This document shows, one piece after another, positions 1-8,889 of a DNA stretch of 64,000 bases; within the stretch, counting starts at the first letter, position 1; every line of letters starts with the position of its first letter. A model generated the notes under the pieces. The model saw nothing but the letters and a program-made list of their open reading frames with translations, did not search any database and had not been told where the DNA came from. Position numbers and translations under genes: made by a program. The stretch lies in assembly GCF_004118375.1 (NCBI RefSeq), contig NZ_SDHX01000002.1, forward strand, positions 981,001 through 1,045,000, written 5' to 3'. Source of the DNA: Oleiharenicola lentus. Lineage in GTDB: Bacteria; Verrucomicrobiota; Verrucomicrobiia; Opitutales; Opitutaceae.

Positions 1-478
1 GCCCATCACCGCCTTGACGGATGTTGCAGCTACGGGAGGTGGTGGTGGCGGCGGCGGTGCTTGCACGGCTGGCTCAACGAAGAGAGCTCTCAAGCCGGCC
101 AAGTTCGGGCTGCCTTTGCCTCCTTTCTCCGCCCACACCGCCAAGTTCGTGATCCCCATCACGAGGTCGGCATTGAGGGGAGGTAGTCCTGGCCAGATTT
201 CAACAGCCACGTTGCGAAACTTATACAGTGCCGATCTCGCGGCCAACGCAGTCGCCGAGAGGCTGTTCAACTTCGAGGGAGACATGCGATCACGTAACCG
301 GGTTGGGCAGCGTGAGACAAGCGGCGGACATCTCTTCAACGTAGCTATGTCGGCACCTAATCGAGTCCAGCAGAGGGCAACGCCCGCGTCGCAGCCCGAG
401 CTGCGGGTCCGATTTGCGATATGGATAATTGGTAAGAGAGACCGTCACGGAAGCCGCCTTGGAGGGTGGAATACGGAG
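1..478. other. No gene recognised upstream of repeat array
   Basis: Reading frames are open through this stretch on both strands, but none has protein-like composition or a credible start. It directly precedes the large repeat array and may contain badly decayed copies of it, for example around 440-475. I see no transposon-end motif like the one at 10798-10928. Confidence 0.4.
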
Positions 479-1450
479 GAGACCTATCTTTTCCGTGACG
501 CCACCTCCGAGCACATGAAAGCCAACCGCAACACTCTCGACGTGCGGACCAACACGCAACCGAAACGGCTTCGGGCAACCGCCAACAGCGAGGAGATAAT
601 CTCTTCCACGATGAATGCCACTAACCGCCCGTGCGCCCTCGTGATCGTTAAGAGCAACCGCTGGGTGCTGCCGGTCCAGCTTCACCAGAGCCCTCTCTTC
701 CCTGCCGCCGCACACTCCACGCATGAGTCGCTCCTGCGCACTCATGTGGCCGGCGCCACCACTGTGACCCGAAAGCGCCAGCAACCGAAGGGCTTCGGAC
801 GACGGGCGGAGGAGGAGACCTATCTTTTCCGTGACGCCATCCCCCAACACATGAACGCCACCCACAACAACCGCAGCACACGGACCCTCTCCCAACCGAA
901 CCCGATTCGGGCGAGCGCCAGCCGCGAGGAGATAATCTCTTCCACTATGAACGCCACCACCCGCCCCAACGCCACCGTGATCAACGAGAGCAACCGCTGG
1001 GTGCGGCCAGTCCCCTTCACCCCGGTGGGTGACCACTTCACGTATGCGTCGCCCGTGGGCACCCATGCGATTGTTGCCAATACGGACGCGCAAAAGCGCT
1101 CGCAACCGAAGCCCTTCGGACAACGGGCAGTGTGGGAGACCTATCTTTTCCGTGACGCCACCCTCCAACACATGAACGCCACCCAAAACAACTGCAGCTC
1201 ACGGAACTCCTCCCAACCGAACCCGATTCGGGCGAGCGCCAGCCGCGAGGAGATAATCTCTTCCACAATGAACGCCATCACCCGCCCCAGCGCCACCGTG
1301 ATCGTAGAGAGCCACCGGCATGAGCTGCCGTTCCACCTTCACCTAGCCACGTGGGTCTGCCCGGTCGCCCTGTTCGACCAGATGACGATCGTGCGCTGCG
1401 GGAAGATGATCGTCGCCACGACCAAGAGCGCATCACCGAAGCGGCTTCGG
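479..1450. repeat. Three imperfect ~320-336 bp repeat units with paired palindromes
   Basis: Block A (starts gagacctatcttttccgtg) occurs at 479, 815 and 1136. Block C (gcgaggagataatctcttcc) occurs at 588, 924 and 1245. Offsets are therefore 336 and 321 bp. Each unit has two hairpin cores of the form ccgaa-n4/5-ttcgg: 560-574 and 785-798, 896-910 and 1106-1119, 1217-1231 and 1436-1450. The motif atgaacgcca recurs after both A and C, so each unit looks like two related half-units. Units 2 and 3 match without gaps for about 180 bp, yet differences show no third-codon-position bias on either strand, which argues for non-coding DNA. The last hairpin lies 64 bp before the tnsAB start. Function unknown; a structured RNA, protein-binding array or decayed gene family are possibilities. 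Confidence 0.7.
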
Positions 1451-1514
1451 ACAACGAAGTGAAGGCGAGTCCATCTATTCATTACCACCAGGAAACACGA
1501 ACTCCTCCCCGAAC

Positions 1515-4223
1515 ATGAAAAACCTCTCCTCCATTCGTCGCAGCAGCACCGCCCTGCTCCGCTGGGCCGCCGGCGCCAAGCTCACCGACCGCGGCACGAC
1601 CTTCTGGACAAAAGTCCCCACCTCCCGGCCCGTCCGCCGCACTCAGGGGCGCCGCTGCGTCCGCGGCTCCTACCCGAGCCAGAAGATGGGGGTGACCATC
1701 CAGTTTGAGGCTCACCGGACTGAGCTGATGCTGATCCACCACCTCGAGAACGACCACAGTGTCATCGAATACTACGACCAGCCGGTCACCCTGAAGCTCG
1801 TCTATCTCGATGCCGATGGCCGCAAGGTCGGCTGCTTCACCACCCCTGATTTTGCCGTCGCCGAAGCGGAGTGCGCCTACTTCGTGGAGGCCAAGACAGA
1901 GGAGGACCTGCGGAAGCTCGCAGAGGAAAAGCCCAACCGCTACGTGCGCCAGCAGGATGGTTCGTGGCGCTGCCCCCCGGGCGAGGAGGCCGCGGCCGGA
2001 TTCGGGATGGGCTACCGGATCGTGGTCGCTGACCTCCTGAGTTCGGAGCTCACCCGCAACATCATCTACCTGGAGGACTATAGCCGGCGGAACTGCCCCG
2101 CCCCGGCGCCGAAGCTGGTGACGAAGGTGCTGGAAACCGTGAAGGACAACCAGGGCATCACCTACCCGGCGCTACTCGCAGAGCTGAGGTCGGAGGGGCT
2201 CTGCGCCGACGACCTCAATAACATGATCTACCGAGGAACTGTCTATGTCGATCTGCGGGCAGTGCTGCTCATTGACCACGAGAGCGTGAGGATTTTTTCG
2301 GACCAGACTACGGCTGTCGCGAACGAGGCGATCGAAAAAGCCAAAGCCCTGCCTGCCACGGGCACTGAGGGGCCGGTCCACTTTGTCCCCACCGCCAAGG
2401 TCCGGTGGAAAGGCACCAATCACACCATCACGCACGTGGATGACCAGATCGTCCATCTCATGCAGGATGGCGACGGCAAGCTCACCCCCGTGAAGCGTAT
2501 CGACCTGGAGCTTGATGTCTTCGCAGGCAAGGCGACCGGGATTGTATCGGAACATACCCGGGAGCAGGCAGCGGCAGACAAGATCGCCACCGCGGGACCC
2601 GCACGCCTGCAAGAAGCCGTCAATCGCTGGCAGACCATTCAACCTTATCTGGAGGACCGTCGGCGGCTGAAGCGTGCGCCCAAACGGAAACGTCGCACCT
2701 TTAGCCGCTGGATCGAGGACTACCGTGAGGCGCAGGATTCGTTCGGAAACGGATTTGTCGGGCTGCTGCCTGAGATTCGCGATGGACGCGCCGGCAGCCA
2801 TCTCGATGAGGCGGTCGACGAGCTGATGATCAAGATCATCAAGGAATACTTTGAAACGAACGTCAGCCCCACGATCTCCGATGCTTATGGAAAGTTGCTG
2901 GTGGCCTGCCAAGAACAGGACTTAGGGGCCCCGAGCCTGAAGACATTTGGTCGGCGCGTCCGTCTGCGCCCGCAATACGAGCAGACCCGCAAGCGCAAGG
3001 GTGGCCGACCGGCGACTCAACGTGCCAAGTTTTACTTCTTCCTGGACCAGACCACCCCGGTCCACGGAGACCGGCCCTTCGAGATCGCTCACATCGATCA
3101 TACTGAATTGGACCTGGAACTGGTCTGCCCCCGAACCGGGAAGAATCTCGGACGCCCTTGGTTGACGCTCATGATCGATGCGCGGACCCGTCGCATCCTC
3201 GCCACGCACGTTTCGCTCTTCGCCGAGAACACCGAGTCGTGCATGATGGTCATGCGGGAATGCGTCCGGAGGCATCACCGGCTGCCCCAAACCCTGGTGG
3301 TCGATAACGGCAAAGGGTTCAACAGCCTCTACTTCGAGGTGCTGCTCGCGAACTTCGGGATCACCAAAAAGTCACGCCCGGCGGGACACCCGCGCTTCGG
3401 GTCGGTCTGCGAGCGCATCTTCGGCACCATTAACACCCAGTTCATCCACAACCTCCGCGGCAACACCAAGCTGATGAAAAATGTTCGTCAGGTGTCCAAG
3501 GAGTTCAATCCGAAGACCCTGGCCGCGTGGGCGCTGGAGGAGCTCGACGACCGCATGAAGTTTTACTGCCACGAGGTTTACGACACCAACGAGCATTCGT
3601 CCCTCGGGCGCAGCCCCCGGGACGAGATGGCTGCGATCATCGAGGCCACCGGCCGACGCCAGCACACGTTCATTCCCTATAACTTTCTGTTTCAGGTCCT
3701 CACGTTGCCATCAACCAAGAGCGGCGTGGCCAAGGTCCATGCCCAGAAGGGAGTTCACATCAACTATCTCGACTACTGGAACAGCGCCTTCACCGATCCC
3801 AAGCTGGAGGGCACGCAAGTGCCCGTGCGCTACGACCCGTGGGACTCGTCCGTCGCCTACGCTTTTGTCCATGGTGCCTGGCTCCCGTGCATTTCGAGTC
3901 ATGCGATGCTGTTCAAGAACTATAGCCAGAGGGCACTGAAGCTGGCCGCGGAGGAATACCGGGCCAGGCGCAAGAAAAGTGGCCAGAACAAAAACGTAAC
4001 GGCACTCCGGCTCGCCAAGTTCATGGCGGAGGTGAAGGAGGAGGAAACCTTCCTCATCCTTCGCGCCAAGGAGGTTGCCAGCCGCGGCGATGCGCAGCTC
4101 GTCGACGAACAGACGAAGCCGCAGGACCAGCAGCCCAAGGATCCGCCCGTCGCCGATCAGGGACAGCCGGAGGAACCCGCTGACCAGGAAACCGAACAGG
4201 AATTTGAGATCGTGAACGAATAA
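1515..4223 (+). CDS. TnsA-TnsB fusion transposase
   Basis: This 902-residue protein joins both strand-cutting activities of a Tn7-like transposase. Residues ~60-135 match the TnsA endonuclease: E65 and E70 in FEAHRTE, D112 in TTPDF and the EAK motif at 125-127. The middle and C-terminal parts form a TnsB/Mu-type DDE integrase, with the first Asp in HIDHTELD (~525), the second in VVDNGKGF (~596) and the Glu in SVCERIFG (~632), all intact. TnsA is known to cut the 5' ends and TnsB the 3' ends and to join them to target DNA. The first ~45 residues are basic and not clearly conserved, so the start could lie slightly downstream. tnsC follows after 8 bp. Both active sites look complete. Confidence 0.93.
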   Translation: MKNLSSIRRSSTALLRWAAGAKLTDRGTTFWTKVPTSRPVRRTQGRRCVRGSYPSQKMGVTIQFEAHRTELMLIHHLENDHSVIEYYDQPVTLKLVYLDADGRKVGCFTTPDFAVAEAECAYFVEAKTEEDLRKLAEEKPNRYVRQQDGSWRCPPGEEAAAGFGMGYRIVVADLLSSELTRNIIYLEDYSRRNCPAPAPKLVTKVLETVKDNQGITYPALLAELRSEGLCADDLNNMIYRGTVYVDLRAVLLIDHESVRIFSDQTTAVANEAIEKAKALPATGTEGPVHFVPTAKVRWKGTNHTITHVDDQIVHLMQDGDGKLTPVKRIDLELDVFAGKATGIVSEHTREQAAADKIATAGPARLQEAVNRWQTIQPYLEDRRRLKRAPKRKRRTFSRWIEDYREAQDSFGNGFVGLLPEIRDGRAGSHLDEAVDELMIKIIKEYFETNVSPTISDAYGKLLVACQEQDLGAPSLKTFGRRVRLRPQYEQTRKRKGGRPATQRAKFYFFLDQTTPVHGDRPFEIAHIDHTELDLELVCPRTGKNLGRPWLTLMIDARTRRILATHVSLFAENTESCMMVMRECVRRHHRLPQTLVVDNGKGFNSLYFEVLLANFGITKKSRPAGHPRFGSVCERIFGTINTQFIHNLRGNTKLMKNVRQVSKEFNPKTLAAWALEELDDRMKFYCHEVYDTNEHSSLGRSPRDEMAAIIEATGRRQHTFIPYNFLFQVLTLPSTKSGVAKVHAQKGVHINYLDYWNSAFTDPKLEGTQVPVRYDPWDSSVAYAFVHGAWLPCISSHAMLFKNYSQRALKLAAEEYRARRKKSGQNKNVTALRLAKFMAEVKEEETFLILRAKEVASRGDAQLVDEQTKPQDQQPKDPPVADQGQPEEPADQETEQEFEIVNE

Positions 4224-4231
4224 TCACTCCT

Positions 4232-5392
4232 ATGCAAAACCCAGACCACATCCGCGCCGCCCAGAAAGCAAAGGCGGCACTCGACAACTCGCTGGTGAAA
4301 CACACCCGCTTTGACGAGGCCCTGAAAACGATCGAAGCAGCCCTCCTGTTCCCCACGGACACCCGGTTGCTTTGGGTGATCGGACCCAGCGGAGCGGGGA
4401 AAACCCGTCTCGCCCAGACCGTTGAAAAGTTGATCCACAAGATCGTCGCCGACAAGCTCGTGAGCGATCCCGGCTGCGTTCCCTGCGTCAGCTTCGAGGT
4501 GCCGTGCCCCGAGCTGGGTCATCGGTTCAGCTGGAATGAGCACCACTGGCGGTATCTCGACAAGTTGCAGTCGCCCCTCTCCCCGGATGGCGCAAACTGG
4601 CCGCCCCTGCCGCGGGTCGATCCGAAGCGCGGTCTGGAGCATGCCGTCCTCAATGCCCTGCACTACCGGAATCCCTTGGGGGTCCTCCTTGACGAGACCA
4701 ATCACTTTGCGTCGGTAACCAGCGGCAAGGTGTTGTTCGACCAGACCAACCGCCTGAAGAGTTTCGCGAACCGGTCAAGGGTGCTGCACATTTGCTTCGG
4801 CACCTACGAGGTCGCTCAGATGGCATCCATTTCCGGGCAGCTGGCGCGGCGCAGCGACATCATCCACCTCTCGCGTTACCGGGCCGATGTCACAGCGGAC
4901 TACGCGGCATTCAAGTCCGTGGTCCGCGCCTTCCAGAAGTGCCTTCCGGTGGTGCATCACCTCGATCTGCGCACGCAAACGGAGTATCTGCACGAACGCT
5001 CCATCGGGCTGGTCGGTGTGCTTAAGGGGTGGCTCATCAAGGCCCTGGCGCACGCCAACGGCGACGGGCGGAGCGCAATTACGATGAAGGACCTGGAGGC
5101 CACGGCCATGCCCGTCAACAAACTGCGCCTGCTGCTCCATGAGGCCACGGAGGGAGAGCATATCATGAACGATGGCGAGACTCAGCTCGATCTCTTCCGG
5201 AAGGACTTGGGGCTGGGGGGCAAGCCCCCTCGCAGCAGGGATGGGACGGGTGACCTTTTCGGCTCGCAGGATGGTGAACCTGAACCCGCTGAGAAGACTC
5301 CTTTCTCCAAGGCCAAACCATTTGAGCTCGCCCCCGAGCGCTTGCCGGTCGGTGGGGCATTCGACGGTAGCGTCGGGGCACTCGCGGGGTGA
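4232..5392 (+). CDS. tnsC: TnsC/TniB-like AAA+ ATPase of the transposon
   Basis: This 386-residue regulator presumably links target choice by TniQ to the TnsAB transposase, as TnsC does in Tn7. Walker A is GPSGAGKTR near residues 51-59 and Walker B is in GVLLDE near 150. A sensor-type region and a predicted helical C-terminal tail follow. The start ATG is 8 bp after the tnsAB stop, and tniQ begins 7 bp after its own stop, so the three genes are almost certainly one transcript. The last ~70 residues, rich in Pro, Gly and charged residues, look disordered and may contact partners. The ATPase motifs appear intact. Confidence 0.9.
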   Translation: MQNPDHIRAAQKAKAALDNSLVKHTRFDEALKTIEAALLFPTDTRLLWVIGPSGAGKTRLAQTVEKLIHKIVADKLVSDPGCVPCVSFEVPCPELGHRFSWNEHHWRYLDKLQSPLSPDGANWPPLPRVDPKRGLEHAVLNALHYRNPLGVLLDETNHFASVTSGKVLFDQTNRLKSFANRSRVLHICFGTYEVAQMASISGQLARRSDIIHLSRYRADVTADYAAFKSVVRAFQKCLPVVHHLDLRTQTEYLHERSIGLVGVLKGWLIKALAHANGDGRSAITMKDLEATAMPVNKLRLLLHEATEGEHIMNDGETQLDLFRKDLGLGGKPPRSRDGTGDLFGSQDGEPEPAEKTPFSKAKPFELAPERLPVGGAFDGSVGALAG

Positions 5393-5399
5393 CCGGACG

Positions 5400-6707
5400 A
5401 TGACAGCCAACATACAGACACCGCCGCGCAGCACTCTGTTCAGAGTGCTGCCGCAGGGCCTCGCAACCGGTCGGATCGAAAGTCTCACGAGCTACGTCAC
5501 CCGGCTGGCTGCCGCTCACCTTGTCACCCCCCTGACGCTCTTGCGCCGCGGGCTCGCCTGGTGGGACGAAGGGAACCCAAACCGGGTGGGCGAATGGGGT
5601 CGGCAGCGACCCAGTTTACGACTCAGCAACTGCATCAACGCGCACGCTTCCGGCGAGCGCTGGTGCCGCTTGCTTGAGCGACTGACCTGCATCGAAGACC
5701 TGTCGTCATGCACGATGCGGGCATGGGCGGACTTGTTCCCATCCCGCGGGCTCCTGCGCGACTATCTCGCTTGGTGCCCGGCTTGTCTGGCGGAACAAAC
5801 CGAACCATACGATCCCCTGCTTTTCTGTATCCAGGAAATCAAAGCATGCAGTCGTCATCGGTGCCGGCTGGTCGAACGGTGCCCTCACTGCGGGAGCGAG
5901 GTGCCGGTGCTTCACGCGCGCTCCGCGCCCGGGGCCTGCCCCAAATGCAAGATGCCCCGCCATGCCGCGGGGCTGCACCTGAAGATCGCGCCGGAGGAGG
6001 AAGTGCAGGTCGCGCTCCTGGCGGAAGATTTCCTATTAGCGACGGCGACCAACCGCCGGCGTCAATGGAGGCGCACCTGCGAGGTGGCAGAAGTGCTGCA
6101 GAGGTGCGTGACCGCCGCGGACGTGCCAGACGCCGCTGCCCTTGGCCGCGTGGTCAATGTCAGCCGGATCACCGCATGGGGCTGGCTCAACGGCAAATCG
6201 GCCCCGGATTTCTCGTTCACGCTGCGCCTCTGTCACTGCTTTGGCCTGAGCGTGGAGGACTTCCTGAGTGGTCGCATCCCGTCGACGCTCGTGCTTCGCG
6301 TCTGGGAGGAGCTGCCGATCCGTCCAACTCGGCGCCGCCCCGGCCGTCATGATGACATCGGTTTGGCGCAGGCTGTTGTGCGTTACTGCGAAAAGCGAAC
6401 GCAGCGGCCACCCAGTCTGGCTGAGGTCGCGGAGGCCGTGAGTGTCTCGCCGCGCGTGCTGCGCAAACGATTTCCGGCGCTGTGCAACGACATCAGCAGC
6501 CGTTGGCGCGAGTTCGTTCGGACGCGGCGGATCGCCCGCGAGGAAGAGCTGCGCCGGACGATCCGCGATGTCGCGCTGCGAGAGAAAATCAAGCGCGGCA
6601 GAATCCGGAGGTGCGACTTGATCAAACTGCTGCCCAAGCCGGGCGTCCTGCGTAGCGCCGCCACCCGCGACCTGGTCAAACAAACCCTGCTGGATCTGGA
6701 GAACTGA
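5400..6707 (+). CDS. tniQ: TniQ/TnsD family target-selection protein
   Basis: This 435-residue protein starts at the ATG overlapping the end of the tnsC region. The N-terminus has the family signature (RVLPQGL, then ESLTSYVTRLAAAH). A zinc-ribbon region follows, with CPAC, CSRHRC, CPHCG and CPKC cysteine/histidine groups at about residues 127-185. A helix-turn-helix-like segment (WLNGKSAPDFSFTLRLCHCF) lies near 265-285, and a second basic helical region is near the C-terminus. Such length and the extra DNA-binding parts fit a TnsD-like protein that recognises a fixed attachment site, rather than the short TniQ of CRISPR-associated transposons. That functional reading is an inference. Confidence 0.88.
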   Translation: MTANIQTPPRSTLFRVLPQGLATGRIESLTSYVTRLAAAHLVTPLTLLRRGLAWWDEGNPNRVGEWGRQRPSLRLSNCINAHASGERWCRLLERLTCIEDLSSCTMRAWADLFPSRGLLRDYLAWCPACLAEQTEPYDPLLFCIQEIKACSRHRCRLVERCPHCGSEVPVLHARSAPGACPKCKMPRHAAGLHLKIAPEEEVQVALLAEDFLLATATNRRRQWRRTCEVAEVLQRCVTAADVPDAAALGRVVNVSRITAWGWLNGKSAPDFSFTLRLCHCFGLSVEDFLSGRIPSTLVLRVWEELPIRPTRRRPGRHDDIGLAQAVVRYCEKRTQRPPSLAEVAEAVSVSPRVLRKRFPALCNDISSRWREFVRTRRIAREEELRRTIRDVALREKIKRGRIRRCDLIKLLPKPGVLRSAATRDLVKQTLLDLEN

Positions 6708-6709
6708 CC

Positions 6710-7375
6710 ATGCGCATCGTTGCAATTTCAGACACGCATCACCGACACGAGCAGGTCGTCGTTCCTGACGGTGATGTGTTAGTTCACGCCGGTGACCTGA
6801 CCCGATCGGGCGACCCCGCCGAGGTAATCGAGGTTATGCGGTGGCTCACGCGCCTCCCGCATCGCCATAAAATCTTTATCGCGGGAAACCATGATTGGGT
6901 TTTCGAGCTCCAGCCTGCTGTCGCAGCCGGCCTCGTCCCCGCCGGCGTCACCTACTTGCAGGACTCGGGCTGTGAAATTGACGGGGTGAGATTCTGGGGT
7001 TCACCGGTGCAGCCGACGTTTCTGAACTGGGCATTCAACCGAGCGCGCGGGGAGGAGATCGACCGGCACTGGCAGCAAATTCCAATAGGTATTGACGTGT
7101 TGATCACCCATGGACCTCCCCACGGGTTACTCGATCTGGCAGGAAGTGAGCATGCCGGATGTGAAATGCTCCGGCGTCGGGTCGAGATCATCCGTCCAGT
7201 TTGTCACATCTTCGGCCACATCCACGGAGCGAGGGGCACGGACACACTCGGCTCGACGAGGCTGATCAACGCGGCGATCTGCACCGAGGACTACCGGCCC
7301 ATCAATCCGCCGTTTGTGTTGGATCTCCAAGACGGCATCGCGGCGATTCACTCAGGAGCAGGGCTTTCCCCATGA
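6710..7375 (+). CDS. Calcineurin-like metallophosphoesterase (transposon cargo)
   Basis: A 221-residue member of the calcineurin-like phosphoesterase superfamily. The metal-binding motifs are clear: SDTHHRH near the N-terminus, HAGDLTRSG, GNHDW, THGPPHG and GHIHGARG. The family cleaves phosphomono- or phosphodiesters with two metal ions; this subgroup resembles small cytosolic phosphodiesterases of the MPPED type. The start lies 2 bp after the tniQ stop, so it may be co-transcribed with the transposition genes. The next gene overlaps its stop by 4 bp. Substrate is unknown. Confidence 0.88.
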   Translation: MRIVAISDTHHRHEQVVVPDGDVLVHAGDLTRSGDPAEVIEVMRWLTRLPHRHKIFIAGNHDWVFELQPAVAAGLVPAGVTYLQDSGCEIDGVRFWGSPVQPTFLNWAFNRARGEEIDRHWQQIPIGIDVLITHGPPHGLLDLAGSEHAGCEMLRRRVEIIRPVCHIFGHIHGARGTDTLGSTRLINAAICTEDYRPINPPFVLDLQDGIAAIHSGAGLSP

Positions 7376-7713
7376 ATAACGATCACGACTATATCCGCCT
7401 TACGAAAATCTGGGAGCGTTCCTCGTCGGCTGCAGCGGCGTTACAAGATGCTCTCACGCACGTTCCTCCTGAGGGTGCATTCGGGCATAGGCTTGGCCTG
7501 GGCTATATAATCGACGGCTGGTTTCTCGCGAATCCCACCGTCGGGCGTCCCATGATGGTGCTGCGGTTCCGGCGGAATGGACTTTGCAATCTGGGGCTTT
7601 TCACCTCGTCCCTGATACTCAACGTAAGTGAAGCAGAAATCCGCACGGAAAATTCGATCTACAAAGTCGAGCGTCGGTGGTTCGAGACTGAAACATGCCA
7701 TATCGAACATTAG
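7372..7713 (+). CDS. Hypothetical protein (transposon cargo)
   Basis: A 113-residue protein whose ATG overlaps the phosphoesterase stop by four bases (ATGA), typical of translationally coupled genes. I do not recognise a family. It is a mixed alpha/beta-looking protein without a signal peptide or membrane segment. The chosen start gives a compact frame; a longer in-frame reading upstream lies within the phosphoesterase gene and is unlikely. Confidence 0.6.
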   Translation: MNNDHDYIRLTKIWERSSSAAAALQDALTHVPPEGAFGHRLGLGYIIDGWFLANPTVGRPMMVLRFRRNGLCNLGLFTSSLILNVSEAEIRTENSIYKVERRWFETETCHIEH

Positions 7714-7724
7714 CTGCGAGGGAA

Positions 7725-8096
7725 ATGACCCCACCGCGACTCAAAGTCCTATTCGTCTGCGCCATGAATATACAGCGCAGCGTGACGGCCGAGCGCCTCT
7801 ATCGAGACGATGAGCGTCTGGAGGTTCGATCGGCTGGTGTCCGCCATGGAGCAAAGCGTCGAGTGTGCGAAGCTGACCTTGAATGGGCGGATGCAGTCTA
7901 TGTCATGGAGCATGATCACAAGCTTTGGATATCGATGCGTTTTGAAGGGATCGCCCTGCCTCCGATTGATGTCCTCGATATTCCGGATCGTTTCGAGCTC
8001 ATGGCTGACGAGCTCCAACGGACCCTCCGGACACTACTTGATCCGAGAATTGCGCACCTGTGCAACAAGACGCCCACGAAGGGCCACCGGCCATGA
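7725..8096 (+). CDS. Predicted low-molecular-weight protein tyrosine phosphatase-like protein
   Basis: The 123-residue product begins with the strand and loop LKVLFVCAMNIQRS. CAMNIQR fits the CX5R catalytic P-loop of low-molecular-weight phosphatases. The following TAERLYRDD, VRSAGV and DLEWADAVYVMEHDH segments match a family of short predicted tyrosine phosphatases (COG4551 type), as does LDIPDRFELM near the C-terminus. The ATG at 7725 is preferred because it gives the usual short N-terminus; an upstream ATG at 7695 would overlap the preceding gene. It may act on a phosphorylated protein or small molecule encoded in the cargo, but no substrate can be read from the sequence. Confidence 0.75.
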   Translation: MTPPRLKVLFVCAMNIQRSVTAERLYRDDERLEVRSAGVRHGAKRRVCEADLEWADAVYVMEHDHKLWISMRFEGIALPPIDVLDIPDRFELMADELQRTLRTLLDPRIAHLCNKTPTKGHRP

Positions 8097-8302
8097 ATAC
8101 TCATTCCCCTCGCGGACAGAAAACGCCGCAATTCGAGCACGTAAGGTCAGCAAACTTCATCGAGCCGACGCTCCTAAATGCTCCAGTCCGCCGACCTTTT
8201 GTCCAAGTTTCCGCACCACCGGCGACAACATTACAGGTTCGGATTTCCGTTGCTCCTATCCCACCGAGCCTAGGCGACTGGTTGCATGGCCGCCGAATTT
8301 AG
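8093..8302 (+). CDS. Small hypothetical protein
   Basis: A 69-residue frame whose ATG overlaps the stop of the phosphatase-like gene by four bases. The product is Pro- and Arg-rich and matches no family I know. Support is only the coupled start and the continuing direction of the cargo operon. Confidence 0.35.
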   Translation: MNTHSPRGQKTPQFEHVRSANFIEPTLLNAPVRRPFVQVSAPPATTLQVRISVAPIPPSLGDWLHGRRI

Positions 8303-8328
8303 GAGCATCCAACTAACCGATCACTTCT

Positions 8329-8649
8329 ATGAATAAGATTACGAACCAGATAGATCGCAACGGCGCTAAGGTGCCATTCGTGTTCTCAACTGCGACATTA
8401 CGCATGATTCCCATGCGTATCCGTCGGGAGATTTTCGAGGGGCGCCCGATGCTCCTCCGCTGTCCGCGAACGGGGGCCTCCCCGCTAATATACTGCCTTG
8501 TCCCGGTTTGGCGGCGCGGCATGCCGCGGGCGTATACCGCCGTTCATGTGACACCGCGCAGTTGGCCGCTGCAGTCGCCGCGCAAACGGCGGGCCGAAAG
8601 TGAGGTGTCAGACGAATGCACCAGCACCGCCCGGAAAAGGTCCCGGTAG
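8329..8649 (+). CDS. Small hypothetical protein
   Basis: A 106-residue frame beginning ATGAATAAGATTACG. The first ~70 residues look protein-like, with segments such as FVFSTATLRMIP and RGMPRAYTAVH. The C-terminal 35 residues are Arg/Ser-rich and may be run-on. No family recognised. Confidence 0.35.
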   Translation: MNKITNQIDRNGAKVPFVFSTATLRMIPMRIRREIFEGRPMLLRCPRTGASPLIYCLVPVWRRGMPRAYTAVHVTPRSWPLQSPRKRRAESEVSDECTSTARKRSR

Positions 8650-8889
8650 TGCCATCTAGGGAACACGGCACCGGATCTCGATTCCCTCCCTTATCTCGTG
8701 TTGACACACCTGAGGGTTGGTAGCGCTGGAGGATACCGCTCGGTAGACAGTTAGCGGTGCGGGCGTTTCTGGCATCGATAATCAACAAACAACGGCCTGA
8801 CCCCGTCCGACTTACACAATCCCGGCCCGTCCTACGACATCAATTTGGCCCGGCACATTTAGGGCAAGCCCAGCCTGACCCCGTCCGAC
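8650..8889. other. Intergenic stretch, left edge of inverted-repeat island
   Basis: No gene is seen on either strand. The stretch contains the 32-bp left inverted repeat (8779-8810). It also has two direct copies of a 20-bp word (cctgaccccgtccgacttac) at 8796-8815 and 8874-8893. Confidence 0.6.
8779..8810 (+). repeat. Left 32-bp inverted repeat of nested island
   Basis: This 32-bp word, which includes caaacaacggcctgacccc, is perfectly inverted at 10706-10737. Its inner half is repeated directly at 8874-8893. The two copies bound a ~1.96 kb stretch with lower GC than its surroundings, which suggests a small nested mobile or recombined segment. No transposase lies inside. Confidence 0.8.

Noticed and set aside
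290-1186. Reverse open frame with repeated GVTEKIGL-like segments and another with VAFIVEEIISS
   Set aside because: Units differ by an indel that shifts frame (at about 690-710 versus 1020-1030), and differences are not codon-biased. Better explained as non-coding repeat DNA.
479-1450. CRISPR array
   Set aside because: Repeats are hundreds of bases long and imperfect, with no regular short spacers and no Cas genes.
479-1450. Integron cassette array (attC sites)
   Set aside because: The palindromes lack the conserved attC core ends, and no integrase gene is present.
14-1462. Long forward open frame of 482 residues across the repeat array
   Set aside because: Residue composition is not protein-like, and substitutions between repeats do not favour third codon positions, so the frame is open by chance.
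7810-8316. 168-codon forward frame overlapping the phosphatase-like gene
   Set aside because: It is an alternative reading of the gene at 7725-8096, whose motif-bearing frame is clearly the real one.
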